This document shows positions 7,766 to 15,378 of a stretch of 64,000 nucleotides of DNA, piece after piece. Position 1 is the stretch's first letter; the number at the start of each line of letters is the position of its first letter. The DNA comes from Sporobacter sp038405045. GTDB lineage: Bacteria > Bacillota > Clostridia > Oscillospirales > Oscillospiraceae. The DNA lies in contig JBBZIV010000001.1 in the NCBI GenBank assembly GCA_038405045.1, positions 186,001-250,000 on the forward strand, read 5' to 3'. The notes below the pieces were generated by a model. It did no database searches. It had not been told where the DNA came from and saw only the letters and a list, made by a program, of their open reading frames with translations. A program made the translations under genes and the position numbers.

Positions 7766-8683
7766 CTAACCCGATACGGGCACATAGCCCTCTGTTTTAA
7801 TGAGATGCTGCCCTTCGGGTGAGAGCAGCCAGTTATATAAAACGCGGGCGGGGCTCTTTTCAGGCTCGTCTGATGCAATGGCGACATAATACGGATTTAA
7901 AAACGGATACTGCTTGGCGGCAATCGTCTCGTCGCTCGGGCTGACGCCGTCAATGGAGAGAATCTTGAGCCCGTCGGCCATCTTCATGTCGTTGGCGTAA
8001 TAATAAACGGAGTAACCAATGGCAGAGGACGAGCCGTCAAAGCTTTTAACGCCCGTCATAAGGCCTTCCATCTCGCTGATCATATAGCCCTTTGGTGCCT
8101 CAGCCATTTTCAGATCCTTCATAACGAGCTTTTCCATCAGCGCCTGGCTGCCGGACTCGGCGTTGCGCTGAAAGGCCTCGATTTTGGCGTCGCTGCCGCC
8201 GACCTGCTTCCAGTTCGTGATTTCGCCCGAATAGATTTTCCGCACCTGCTCTGTTGTCAGGTTAGAGACGGGGTTATTGGCATTGACGACAAAAATGAGC
8301 GCGTCGGTGGCGATGGGCGTCATCTCATATGTAAAACCGGCATCTTTCATTTCTTGAAAAACGTCCGCATTCGGTTCGGCGGCAATCACGATATCCGCGT
8401 CGCCGTTCATCAAATTGCGGTAAGATTGCGTCGTTTTATTGAACTGCGCCAAATCGGCAACCTGCTGACGCGTCTTGCCGAGCAGAACGCTGGCTATCGC
8501 CTGCCCCAGAGGAATTGTTGAGGTTGAGCCGTCCATTTTCGGAAAATTGTCACGCGTGAAAACAAAATCGTCCGTAGCCGCGCCGGACGGTGACGGCCCG
8601 GCCGTATTCTGGTTTTTAAAGAGACAGGAACTCAAAAGCAGCATCAGTGCCATAAGCAGGACAAGTGGAATAATTTTTTTCAT
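7766..8683 (-). CDS. PstS-like substrate-binding lipoprotein
   Basis: A 305-aa lipoprotein with lipobox LLSSC at about residue 20 and a linker, then a periplasmic-binding-protein fold of the phosphate type. MDGSTSTIPLG is the usual oxyanion-binding N-terminal motif, and NLTTEQVRKIYSGEITNWKQVGG and FQRNAESGSQALME are characteristic PstS blocks. PstS proteins capture phosphate for the PstCAB transporter, but no pstC, pstA, pstB or phoU is in this window. It may therefore be an orphan binder feeding a distant transporter, or a sensor. GGGAGG precedes the ATG. The WG-repeat lipoprotein gene follows after 9 bp. Confidence 0.85.
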   Translation of the reverse strand: MKKIIPLVLLMALMLLLSSCLFKNQNTAGPSPSGAATDDFVFTRDNFPKMDGSTSTIPLGQAIASVLLGKTRQQVADLAQFNKTTQSYRNLMNGDADIVIAAEPNADVFQEMKDAGFTYEMTPIATDALIFVVNANNPVSNLTTEQVRKIYSGEITNWKQVGGSDAKIEAFQRNAESGSQALMEKLVMKDLKMAEAPKGYMISEMEGLMTGVKSFDGSSSAIGYSVYYYANDMKMADGLKILSIDGVSPSDETIAAKQYPFLNPYYVAIASDEPEKSPARVLYNWLLSPEGQHLIKTEGYVPVSG

Positions 8684-8836
8684 GACGTTTCCTCCCTTTT
8701 GCCGTGTTGGTACGTTTCAGGAATTCATTGCCAAGTATCAGAATACCTGAAAATCCAGTTTTAGTAAAGATCAATCATACAACAAAAAGTAAATTTTCGA
8801 TAACAGCAAACTGTCCTTCAAAGCGCTTGCGGAACG

Positions 8837-8845
8837 TGATATGAT
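8837..8845 (+). promoter_or_regulatory. extended -10 promoter of the TauE/SafE gene
   Basis: TG-a-TATGAT (TG at 8837-8838, hexamer 8840-8845) is an extended -10 element. The upstream in-frame ATG at 8841 lies inside it, which argues that translation begins at the ATG at 8877 instead. Confidence 0.5.
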
Positions 8846-8876
8846 TAAGACAAACACAGAAAGGTCGAAAATTCCC

Positions 8877-9710
8877 ATGCAGACGATTCTATATATCCTG
8901 CTCATTGCCATTGCCGCCGGGTTTATCGGCGCCCTGCTCGGCCTTGGCGGTGCGATTATCATCACCCCGGCTTTAACGCTCTTGTTCGGGATTGATATTC
9001 AATACGCCATCGGGGCGAGCATTATTTCCGTTATCGCCACATCGAGCGGTGCCGCCATCGCGTATCTGAAAGATGGCCTGACGAACATTCGTATCGGTAT
9101 GCTGCTGGAGCTCGGCACAACGGTTGGCGCAATTGCCGGGGCGTATTTAAGCGGCCTCATTCATCCAAAATTTCTTTACATCGTTTTCGGTATCCTGATG
9201 CTCTATTCCGCCGTGATGATGCTTAAAAAGCTGCGTGCCGGGCATGACGCACCGGCAGTACCGCACCCGCTGGCAGAAAAGCTTCAGCTCTGCGATGCGT
9301 ACTATGATAAGAGTATTGATCAAAACGTGCCCTATAAGGTGGCGGGCGTTTACGGCGGCCTCGGCATGATGGTTCTGGCCGGGACACTGTCAGGTCTGCT
9401 CGGCATCGGCAGCGGGACGTTTAAGGTTCTGGGGATGGATTTATTTATGAAACTGCCGATGAAGGTGTCAACGGCGACGAGCAATTTTATGATTGGTGTT
9501 ACGGCGGCGGCCAGCGCGGGTGTCTACTTCTTCCGCGGCGATATTGACCCCCACATTGCAGCCCCGGTCGCCCTTGGTGTTCTGCTGGGCGCAACAGTCG
9601 GCACGCGTGTGATGCAGGTTCTGAAAAGCGGCGCTGTCCGGCTCATATTTGTCCCGGTGCTCGCCATCGTCTCGATTCAAATGATCGTCAAGGGGGTTAT
9701 GTTCCGGTGA
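8877..9710 (+). CDS. TauE/SafE-family anion exporter/permease
   Basis: About 277 aa with eight predicted membrane helices. N-terminal GFIGALLGLGGAIIITPALTL and internal GTLSGLLGIGSGTFKVLGMD are the two repeated glycine-rich motifs of the TauE/SafE (DUF81) family, which moves sulfite, sulfoacetate or other organosulfur anions across the membrane. The start at ATG 8877 is preferred because the earlier ATG at 8841 falls within a promoter-like element; AGAAAGG lies 12 nt upstream, which is a loose fit. The next gene, DUF1634, overlaps by 4 bp. This pair is recurrent in bacteria and archaea. Substrate unknown. Confidence 0.85.
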   Translation: MQTILYILLIAIAAGFIGALLGLGGAIIITPALTLLFGIDIQYAIGASIISVIATSSGAAIAYLKDGLTNIRIGMLLELGTTVGAIAGAYLSGLIHPKFLYIVFGILMLYSAVMMLKKLRAGHDAPAVPHPLAEKLQLCDAYYDKSIDQNVPYKVAGVYGGLGMMVLAGTLSGLLGIGSGTFKVLGMDLFMKLPMKVSTATSNFMIGVTAAASAGVYFFRGDIDPHIAAPVALGVLLGATVGTRVMQVLKSGAVRLIFVPVLAIVSIQMIVKGVMFR

Positions 9711-10063
9711 AAAAAGACATCCGGGGTACAGAGCGCGCAATCGCTGCCCTGTTACAGGCAGGCGTCCTTTTGAGCGCTGCCGTTATTTTCACCGGTCTTG
9801 TTTTATTTCTGGCAACGGGCGTAAGCGGTTATGAAGGCAATGCGTATCCGGTCGACCTGCCGGCAATTGTCACCGGCTTGCTGGCACTAAAGCCGTACGC
9901 CGTCATCCTGACGGGCCTCTTCATTCTAATCCTGACGCCGTTTGTGCGCGTCGGCGCCTCAATGATTTTCTTTATCCAGCAAAGGGACAGGGCATATACC
10001 ATTATTACAGCAATCGTTTTGATCATATTACTCATCAGTCTTTTTCTTGGTAAAACCGAATAG
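9707..10063 (+). CDS. DUF1634 membrane protein, partner of TauE/SafE permease
   Basis: A 118-aa protein with three membrane helices, starting at GTG 9707 that overlaps the previous stop (GTGA). The central segment LPAIVTGLLALKPYAVILTG and the RVGASMIFFIQQRD loop fit DUF1634, a family repeatedly encoded next to TauE/SafE permeases. Its role is unknown; a small accessory subunit is the obvious guess from gene order. A perfect 16-bp hairpin terminator follows. Confidence 0.85.
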   Translation: MKKDIRGTERAIAALLQAGVLLSAAVIFTGLVLFLATGVSGYEGNAYPVDLPAIVTGLLALKPYAVILTGLFILILTPFVRVGASMIFFIQQRDRAYTIITAIVLIILLISLFLGKTE

Positions 10064-10072
10064 CGGCAAAAA

Positions 10073-10108
10073 AAGAATCTTCTCCGGGTGCTCCCGGAGA
10101 AGATTCTT
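10073..10108. terminator. strong bidirectional intrinsic terminator
   Basis: A perfect 16-bp stem (aagaatcttctccggg and its complement) around a 4-nt loop, between the convergent DUF1634 gene and the cysteine-rich small gene. Confidence 0.85.
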
Positions 10109-10111
10109 GAG

Positions 10112-10390
10112 TTATACCTTTTTATTATTATCCTGTGATGTTGGGGCTTCTTTGTTTTGCACCATTATTTTGTTGTAAAGCGCTTCACCGACGCAGAGCT
10201 TGGCGTGTTTGCACCAGCAGACGCATGAGAGGATGCTGTTGTAGGCGACAAAACCGCATTTGTCGCACGGCACCTCGGTATCGATTGAGAAAATCTCAAT
10301 TTCGTTGCCGCACTCCGGGCAAATCCTGATTTCAAGCGTTGGTGTTTTCAGTTTGTCGGCTCCGTGACATCCGCCTAACATATCGGTCAC
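10112..10390 (-). CDS. small cysteine-rich zinc-ribbon protein
   Basis: A 92-aa protein with CPECGNEIEIFSID, then CDKCGFVAYN, then SCVCWCKHAKLCVGE, so at least eight cysteines arranged as two CxxC knuckles plus a CxCWCxxxxxxC tail. From memory, the same cysteine arrangement occurs at the start of some clostridial HD-domain phosphohydrolases; here it stands alone. Metal binding (zinc, or possibly Fe-S) is likely and the function unknown. A GGAGGTGAC ribosome site lies just upstream of ATG 10390. It is divergent from the nitroreductase gene. Confidence 0.7.
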   Translation of the reverse strand: MTDMLGGCHGADKLKTPTLEIRICPECGNEIEIFSIDTEVPCDKCGFVAYNSILSCVCWCKHAKLCVGEALYNKIMVQNKEAPTSQDNNKKV

Positions 10391-10471
10391 CTCCTCTGAG
10401 CATCATATTAAACGTTTCACGCAAAAAAGTCCGTTGTTTATACAACGAAGGCGACGGCGAAGCTTAAAAAA

Positions 10472-10500
10472 TTGACATTATTCGACTCTTCCAGTAAAAT
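10472..10500 (+). promoter_or_regulatory. sigma-A promoter of the nitroreductase gene
   Basis: TTGACA (10472-10477), a 17-bp spacer and TAAAAT (10495-10500), about 57 bp upstream of the nitroreductase ATG. Confidence 0.75.
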
Positions 10501-10556
10501 GAAGGATAAAGGAATCCCTGTATTTTCACCGAAGGCACGGATTCAGGAGGCACAGC

Positions 10557-11063
10557 ATGGACGTTTTAGAAGCCATTAAAACAAGACGGAGCATCAGGAA
10601 CTATTCGGACAAGCCCGTCGAGGACGAGAAGCTGACGCTGATTTTAGAGGCGGGGCGTCTTGCCCCGTCGGCGATGAACGCGCAGAACTGGCGTTTTATC
10701 GTTGTGCGCGATCGGGAAAAAATTCATAAGCTGGTGGATGCATCTGACGGCCAGAGCTTTGTCGGCCAAGCGCCGTGTGTCCTTGTCGTGTGTGCTTCAA
10801 ACCGCCGACTGATGGCCTGCGGCCAACCGACCGATACGGTTGACGCGGCCATAGCGATGGCCTTTATGATTTTGCAGGCGCAGGCGCTCGGCCTCGGCAC
10901 CTGCTGGCTCGGCCGTTTCTTTGCTGACGAGATTAAAAAAACGCTGAACATACCGGATGATGTTGCCGTGGTGGCGGTAACGCCGCTCGGCTACCCGGCC
11001 GAGCAGCCTGCGGCTCGGCCACGAAAGGCGCTTTGCGAAATAGTCGGCATCGATACATTTTAA
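10557..11063 (+). CDS. nitroreductase-family FMN oxidoreductase
   Basis: A 168-aa flavoprotein of the nitroreductase family. MDVLEAIKTRRSIRNYSDKPV is the FMN-phosphate-binding start, AGRLAPSAMNAQNWRF the second conserved block, and LGLGTCWLGRF and VTPLGYPAE the C-terminal blocks. These enzymes reduce nitro compounds, quinones or other acceptors with NAD(P)H, usually as dimers. The length fits the short clostridial group. AGGAGG precedes the ATG and a clear sigma-A promoter lies at 10472-10500. The EAL-HDOD gene follows 42 bp downstream. The physiological substrate cannot be told from sequence. Confidence 0.88.
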   Translation: MDVLEAIKTRRSIRNYSDKPVEDEKLTLILEAGRLAPSAMNAQNWRFIVVRDREKIHKLVDASDGQSFVGQAPCVLVVCASNRRLMACGQPTDTVDAAIAMAFMILQAQALGLGTCWLGRFFADEIKKTLNIPDDVAVVAVTPLGYPAEQPAARPRKALCEIVGIDTF

Positions 11064-11105
11064 CAAAGGCCGCGCGTATAGCGCCGGGCTGACGGGAGGT
11101 GGCCT

Positions 11106-12299
11106 ATGGAATTTTATATTGCCAGGCATCCTGTGTTTGACAAAGGGAGAAACATCTTCGGCTACAAGCTGCATTATTGCCGTCAACTCAGCGATCACTT
11201 TTATGCCGGTTACCGCGAACCGGATGATGCCGAGGCGCTCTATCGCGGGCTGTGCTTTGACGGCTTTGACGAATCGCCCGACAAGCCGAAAGCGCTTGTC
11301 GACTTTTCGGAAGAACTCATTGAATCGCTCATTCCGCTGTTCCCGCGGGAAGATACAATCGTCTGTTATGTGGCGGGGGACAACAGCGAATCGACTGTTC
11401 TGCGTGACTGCAAAACAATCGGCAGCCACGGGTATAGCATCTCGTATGATGGGCCCATCGAGTTTATCCCGAGAATAGCCGCGTTTGTCGATTTCGTCCG
11501 GGTCGATTTCAGGGCGCAGGACCCGAACATGCTTTATGATGTCATCCAAAAACATCAAGACCGTATCCGCTTCAACGCCTATCGGGTCGAGACATGGGAT
11601 GATTATAAAAAGGCCCTCGCTATCGGCATCTCGTATTTTCAAGGTGAATTTTTCTTATCGCCGCCGCCCGTTGGCCCAGTCGGTATGAAAGCATTTAATG
11701 CGACCATTCTCCGGCTGCTCGGTGAGCTCAGCGTCCCGGAGCCGAGCGTCAGGGCCATCACAAACATTGTCGAGCATGACCTGAATATGACGTATAGGCT
11801 GCTTAGGCTCGTGAATTCTGCCTATATAGCGCCGAATTTCAAGGTTAAAACAATCTCCCAGGCGGTAACGATTCTCGGCCTGCAGGAGCTCAATCAATTT
11901 GTCTCGGCACTGATGGTGCAGGAAATGCGCCGGTCTGAAAATCTGGAGCTTGTCATGCGTTCACTGATACGCGGCAAGCAGCTTGAGCTGCTGGCCATCC
12001 GTGACAACGTACAGCTCAAAGGCTCGGAAGCCTTTTTTACCGGTATTTTCTCACTGCTTGATATTATTTTTCATAGAGATCAAAATGCGCTTCTCGCAGA
12101 CCTGCCCCTGACTGATGAGGTTAAGGATGCGCTCATGGGCGGTGGTGTGCTCGGGTCAATGCTGTCGATGCTCAAAGCGTATGAAAAAGGCCGGTGGGAA
12201 GAATTTGAAAGCGTGTACAAACCGGATCTGGCCGTGCAGGAAACACTCATGAACACCTATCTCGAAGCCCTCGAATGGGCACGTTCCATAGACTATTGA
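11106..12299 (+). CDS. EAL-HDOD signalling protein with degenerate EAL domain
   Basis: A 397-aa protein of the YuxH/CdgJ type. N-terminal MEFYIARHPVFDKGRNIFGYKLHY corresponds to the start of an EAL domain, but GYKLHY replaces the catalytic GYELLYR-type motif, so phosphodiesterase activity is unlikely. The C-terminal half (from about 190) is an HDOD domain: SVPEPSVRAITNIVEHDLNMTYRLLRLVNSA, then ISQAVTILGLQELNQFVSALMV. HDOD domains act as protein-interaction modules in signalling. GGGAGG lies just before the ATG. With the GGDEF-HD-GYP protein at 3703 it is a second gene in the window linked to cyclic-di-GMP. Confidence 0.85.
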   Translation: MEFYIARHPVFDKGRNIFGYKLHYCRQLSDHFYAGYREPDDAEALYRGLCFDGFDESPDKPKALVDFSEELIESLIPLFPREDTIVCYVAGDNSESTVLRDCKTIGSHGYSISYDGPIEFIPRIAAFVDFVRVDFRAQDPNMLYDVIQKHQDRIRFNAYRVETWDDYKKALAIGISYFQGEFFLSPPPVGPVGMKAFNATILRLLGELSVPEPSVRAITNIVEHDLNMTYRLLRLVNSAYIAPNFKVKTISQAVTILGLQELNQFVSALMVQEMRRSENLELVMRSLIRGKQLELLAIRDNVQLKGSEAFFTGIFSLLDIIFHRDQNALLADLPLTDEVKDALMGGGVLGSMLSMLKAYEKGRWEEFESVYKPDLAVQETLMNTYLEALEWARSIDY

Positions 12300-12337
12300 T
12301 ATACTGCCGACAAAAAAATTGATTTATAAAGAATGGG

Positions 12338-12826
12338 ATGGAATTGACAGAAAGCACACTGCGTCTGACGCCACGCCAATACGCCGTCCAGTTTATCAAA
12401 TTTACGCTTTTTTCCGTATCAGCGGGGATCATTCAGTTTTTGAGCTTCGCGGTTTTGCATCTTCTCATCAAAAACAGCTATTGGCTGCCCTATCTTTTTG
12501 CGCTCATTTTGTCCGTTCTTTATAATTTCACCGTCAACAGGCGATTTACGTTCAAGTCGGCAGCCAATATTCCGCTGGCTATGTCGAAGGTTGCCGCATA
12601 TTATGCGGTTTTTACGCCGCTATCAACCTGGTGGGGTCAATCTTTGACGGATACCGGTTGGAACTATTTTATCGTTCTGTTTGGGACGATGGTCATAAAC
12701 TTCGTCACGGAGTTTTTGTTTTGCCGTTTTGTTGTCTATCGAAAAACTGTTTTCTCGAATAAATGGGCGGAGAAGGACAGGGCGGAGGCCACCCGAAACT
12801 GCGGCGCGTCGAGACAGGAGCACTGA
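12338..12826 (+). CDS. GtrA-family membrane protein
   Basis: A 162-aa protein with four membrane helices. FIKFTLFSVSAGIIQFLSFAVL, LSVLYNFTVNRRFTFKS and a final NFVTEFLFCRFVVYRK are the conserved segments of GtrA-like proteins, which help move lipid-linked sugars or modify cell-wall polysaccharide. The NRRFTF motif is diagnostic. The start is uncertain between ATG 12338 and ATG 12333 in another frame; only the 12338 frame gives the protein. It lies 38 bp after the EAL-HDOD gene. A strong hairpin follows. Confidence 0.85.
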   Translation: MELTESTLRLTPRQYAVQFIKFTLFSVSAGIIQFLSFAVLHLLIKNSYWLPYLFALILSVLYNFTVNRRFTFKSAANIPLAMSKVAAYYAVFTPLSTWWGQSLTDTGWNYFIVLFGTMVINFVTEFLFCRFVVYRKTVFSNKWAEKDRAEATRNCGASRQEH

Positions 12827-12845
12827 AAGTTCGCGATTATATGAA

Positions 12846-12890
12846 AAAGCCCCGAAGGCCAGCCGGTAACAGACTGCCTTCGGGGCTTTA
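12846..12890. terminator. bidirectional intrinsic terminator
   Basis: aaagccccgaaggc pairs perfectly with gccttcggggcttt across a 16-nt loop, between convergent GtrA and AraC genes; both flanks carry A/T runs. Confidence 0.85.
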
Positions 12891-12904
12891 TTATAACGAA
12901 ATGA

Positions 12905-13300
12905 CTACGCCGCCTTACCGCCGGACCGCGTCCCGCAGCGCACGCAGCTGGATGGCAGCGCGACAGGCAGATTCGGGGCAGAGGATTTTCTGTAATATCC
13001 GGGCGAGACGCCGTAATGGCGTTTGAAGGCGCGTGAAAAGGCCTCCTGTGAGCCAAATTGATATTTCAGGGCGATGTCAATAATACGCTCATCGCTGCCT
13101 GACAATGCCGAGGCCGCGTTTTCCATTCGCCGCCTCGAAATATATTTCTGAACCGGTTCACCGATAACGCGGTGGAAAAGCCTGTGATAGTGGTATTTGG
13201 ACAGATAAGCAATGTGAGACAAATCCTCCAGCCCAATCGGGCTCTCAAGGTTGTCTTCAATATAATCCAAAGAAGCGCGCAGCTCATGCTCGTAATCCAT
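12905..13300 (-). CDS. AraC-family transcriptional regulator, DNA-binding domain only
   Basis: A 131-aa protein starting MDYEHELRASLDYIEDNLESP, the usual opening of AraC/XylS DNA-binding domains that lead with the helix-turn-helix pair. The first HTH is LEDLSHIAYLSKYHYHRLFHRVIG and the second IIDIALKYQFGSQEAFSRAFKRHYGVSPGYYR. Relatives of this start usually carry a C-terminal GyrI-like ligand domain of about 150 residues. Here the protein ends about 25 residues after the HTH in a cysteine-containing tail (CVRCGTRSGGKAA), so it may be a naturally short form or a truncation. GAGGTGAT precedes the ATG. Target unknown. Confidence 0.8.
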   Translation of the reverse strand: MDYEHELRASLDYIEDNLESPIGLEDLSHIAYLSKYHYHRLFHRVIGEPVQKYISRRRMENAASALSGSDERIIDIALKYQFGSQEAFSRAFKRHYGVSPGYYRKSSAPNLPVALPSSCVRCGTRSGGKAA

Positions 13301-13369
13301 GAAACATCACCTCACTTTATAGTATAGACCCGTTTGTCAAGCGTTATTTGATTTATTTTGCGCAATGAC

Positions 13370-14164
13370 TTAAAATCCCAGCAGCCGCGCTGCGTTGCCG
13401 CCACGGATGAGGTCTTTCTCCGCTCGGCACAGGGGCAGCGCCTCAAGCGACTCAAGCTCGCTGCCCGCATCCGACCACGGCGAGTCGGAGGCAAACAGGA
13501 CCTTGTCGGCCCCGTGCGCGGCGACGATTTGGAGAAACAGCTCGTTTGAAAAATACTCAAAGCCCATTGCCGTATCAAGATAGATGTTTTTTCCGGCAAG
13601 GTGGTGCAAAACGTCGTACCACTGGCCGTGACCGCCGAGGTGGGCTGCTACGATGACGCCGCCCTTCATTGCGTCGACAACGGCGGCAAAGCGCTGCGGG
13701 GTCGACTTAAACGGCGGTGGGAATCCGGGGTCAAAACCGGCGTGGTGCAGCAAAATCAAGTCACGGCTCAGCGCGTAGTCATAGATCGGCAGCATTTTCG
13801 GATCGTCGACGACAAAGTCCTGATATTCGCAGTGGAATTTCAGCCCTTTGAGGCCGAGGCTGACGACGTAGTCGATATCCCGTTTGTAATCGTCTGTCAG
13901 AGGGTGTACGCCGCCAAAGGGGACAATCTTATCACAGGCGGCAGCGGCAGCCCATTCGTTAAGGCTGCGAAACTGTGACGGTTTCGTGACGACAGGCTGA
14001 AGAACGGAAAGATTGACCCCGGTTTTCGCCATGTGCTGTAACAGGCCCTTCACCGTGCCATCCGTCACCGGCGTAAAAGCCGATTCAATATTCGCCAGCA
14101 AGAGCGCCAGGGCTTTATCCGCCAGGCTGTCGGGAAAAGCATGTGTATGGAAATCAATGATCAT
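13370..14164 (-). CDS. metal-dependent amidohydrolase (COG2159 type)
   Basis: A 264-aa TIM-barrel hydrolase. MIIDFHTHAFPD carries the HxH metal ligands, GLKGLKFHCEYQDF follows, then LILLHHAGFDPGFPPP, VIVAAHLGGHGQW and the late LFASDSPWSD aspartate motif. These blocks fit the amidohydrolase/decarboxylase superfamily related to ACMSD (COG2159), whose members hydrolyse or decarboxylate small molecules; the substrate is not predictable. AGGAG lies 5 nt before the ATG. It begins 8 bp after the AlgX-like gene, so it is the last gene of the MBOAT operon, which may hint at a sugar- or acyl-related role (inference). Confidence 0.82.
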   Translation of the reverse strand: MIIDFHTHAFPDSLADKALALLLANIESAFTPVTDGTVKGLLQHMAKTGVNLSVLQPVVTKPSQFRSLNEWAAAAACDKIVPFGGVHPLTDDYKRDIDYVVSLGLKGLKFHCEYQDFVVDDPKMLPIYDYALSRDLILLHHAGFDPGFPPPFKSTPQRFAAVVDAMKGGVIVAAHLGGHGQWYDVLHHLAGKNIYLDTAMGFEYFSNELFLQIVAAHGADKVLFASDSPWSDAGSELESLEALPLCRAEKDLIRGGNAARLLGF

Positions 14165-14172
14165 AGCGGCTC

Positions 14173-15363
14173 CTAGAAGACAGTCCCGTTGCCGCCCGGC
14201 GTGACAAGGACGCTATAGTCCCGTATCATGATGACGACATCCGGTTTGTATTGTTTGATATAGTCAGCAAGCGGCATCGCGGTATAATGCCGCAGGTCAA
14301 GCGAGCGCATTTCATTAAAGCTTGCGTACATCAGGCATTCGATGGCGTTTGTGTAGCTGTCGCCGACGATGAGAACATTGGGCAGCGCCGGGCGCTCGGT
14401 GTCGATCACTGTTTCAGCGATATCTCCGCCCATATAGACGGTGTATGAGACCGTCTCATCCGGTGACGCGGGCGGCGCGTAAACCGTTGCCGGAACAGCG
14501 ACGCCGTTATTGACGCGGGTGAAAGATATCGGGTTTTTCAGCGTGCCGATAATGGCATGCTCGTTTGAGTCGATCAGATTGAATAGCTTTCGGGCGCGTG
14601 AGCCTAAAAAGGGATTGGGCAGCGTTTCAAACGAAACGTCGTTTGACGTGAGCTGCGGCAGCGATTTGCCGGTATCATGCTCAATCTGCCGGATAATCGC
14701 CTGATTGGCGCTAAAGGCCCCTTCAAAGGTGAAGTGGTGGTCGGTCTTTGAATAATAGCCTGCCGGATGGCCGAGATCATCAAAAACAGTGCCCAGATCG
14801 ACAAACGGCACGCCGCGGTCGGCCATATCCTGTTTGAAATCCGCCACAACAGTGTCGGTAAGGGCACCGCCGTTATCCAAATATGCCGGATATTCTTGGC
14901 GGTCATAATCGGTCTGGCCGGGAACGGCGACGAAGCAAAAGGTGCCGCCATCTTGCTTAATCATGTCATAAAGGGCTTTCATGCTGTCGGCCATCGCTGC
15001 CGACGCAGCCTCGATTTTGGCGCTGTCGACAACTTTATAGTCGTTGTAGCTGAGCAGCAGGCCGTTTGTCGGAACAATGTCGTTCACAACGGGGCGGTGC
15101 AGAACGCTTAAGTCGATCATGGTACCCACTTTTAAAAGCGTTTCACGCGCGGCGGCATGATCCTTCAAATACGTCTCCCATGCCGTAAAGAAGCTCCCGT
15201 CGATCAAAGACGATGATGATAGGACAGGGGCAGCAGCGAGCGGCCTGTTTTCGAAATAGGAGGTATCCGCCCTCGGCTTGAGGACGGTTACGGCGGCACC
15301 GATATAAATGAAAGCGAGAAAACAAAAAAGGAAAAGCGTGTTAGATGCTTTTTGAAGCTTCAT
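14173..15363 (-). CDS. AlgX/AlgJ-like (DHHW-type) SGNH acyltransferase partner
   Basis: A 396-aa secreted or membrane-anchored protein. One N-terminal membrane helix (about 8-27) is followed by FENRPLAAAPVLSSSSL and FFTAWETYLKDHAAARETLLK, typical of AlgX/AlgJ and DHHW proteins. The catalytic pieces are TDHHFTFEGA (Asp-His) and NVLIVGDSYTNA (the SGNH serine in GDSY). Such proteins transfer O-acetyl groups to exopolysaccharide or wall polymers, taking them from an AlgI-type MBOAT membrane protein. The MBOAT gene lies 15 bp upstream, which supports this role. AAAGGAGG precedes the ATG. Confidence 0.85.
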   Translation of the reverse strand: MKLQKASNTLFLFCFLAFIYIGAAVTVLKPRADTSYFENRPLAAAPVLSSSSLIDGSFFTAWETYLKDHAAARETLLKVGTMIDLSVLHRPVVNDIVPTNGLLLSYNDYKVVDSAKIEAASAAMADSMKALYDMIKQDGGTFCFVAVPGQTDYDRQEYPAYLDNGGALTDTVVADFKQDMADRGVPFVDLGTVFDDLGHPAGYYSKTDHHFTFEGAFSANQAIIRQIEHDTGKSLPQLTSNDVSFETLPNPFLGSRARKLFNLIDSNEHAIIGTLKNPISFTRVNNGVAVPATVYAPPASPDETVSYTVYMGGDIAETVIDTERPALPNVLIVGDSYTNAIECLMYASFNEMRSLDLRHYTAMPLADYIKQYKPDVVIMIRDYSVLVTPGGNGTVF

Positions 15364-15378
15364 TCAGCCCTGCCTCCT

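Noticed and set aside
10797..11642. 281-codon minus-strand open frame
   Set aside because: Antisense to the nitroreductase and EAL-HDOD genes, which have ribosome sites and known domains.
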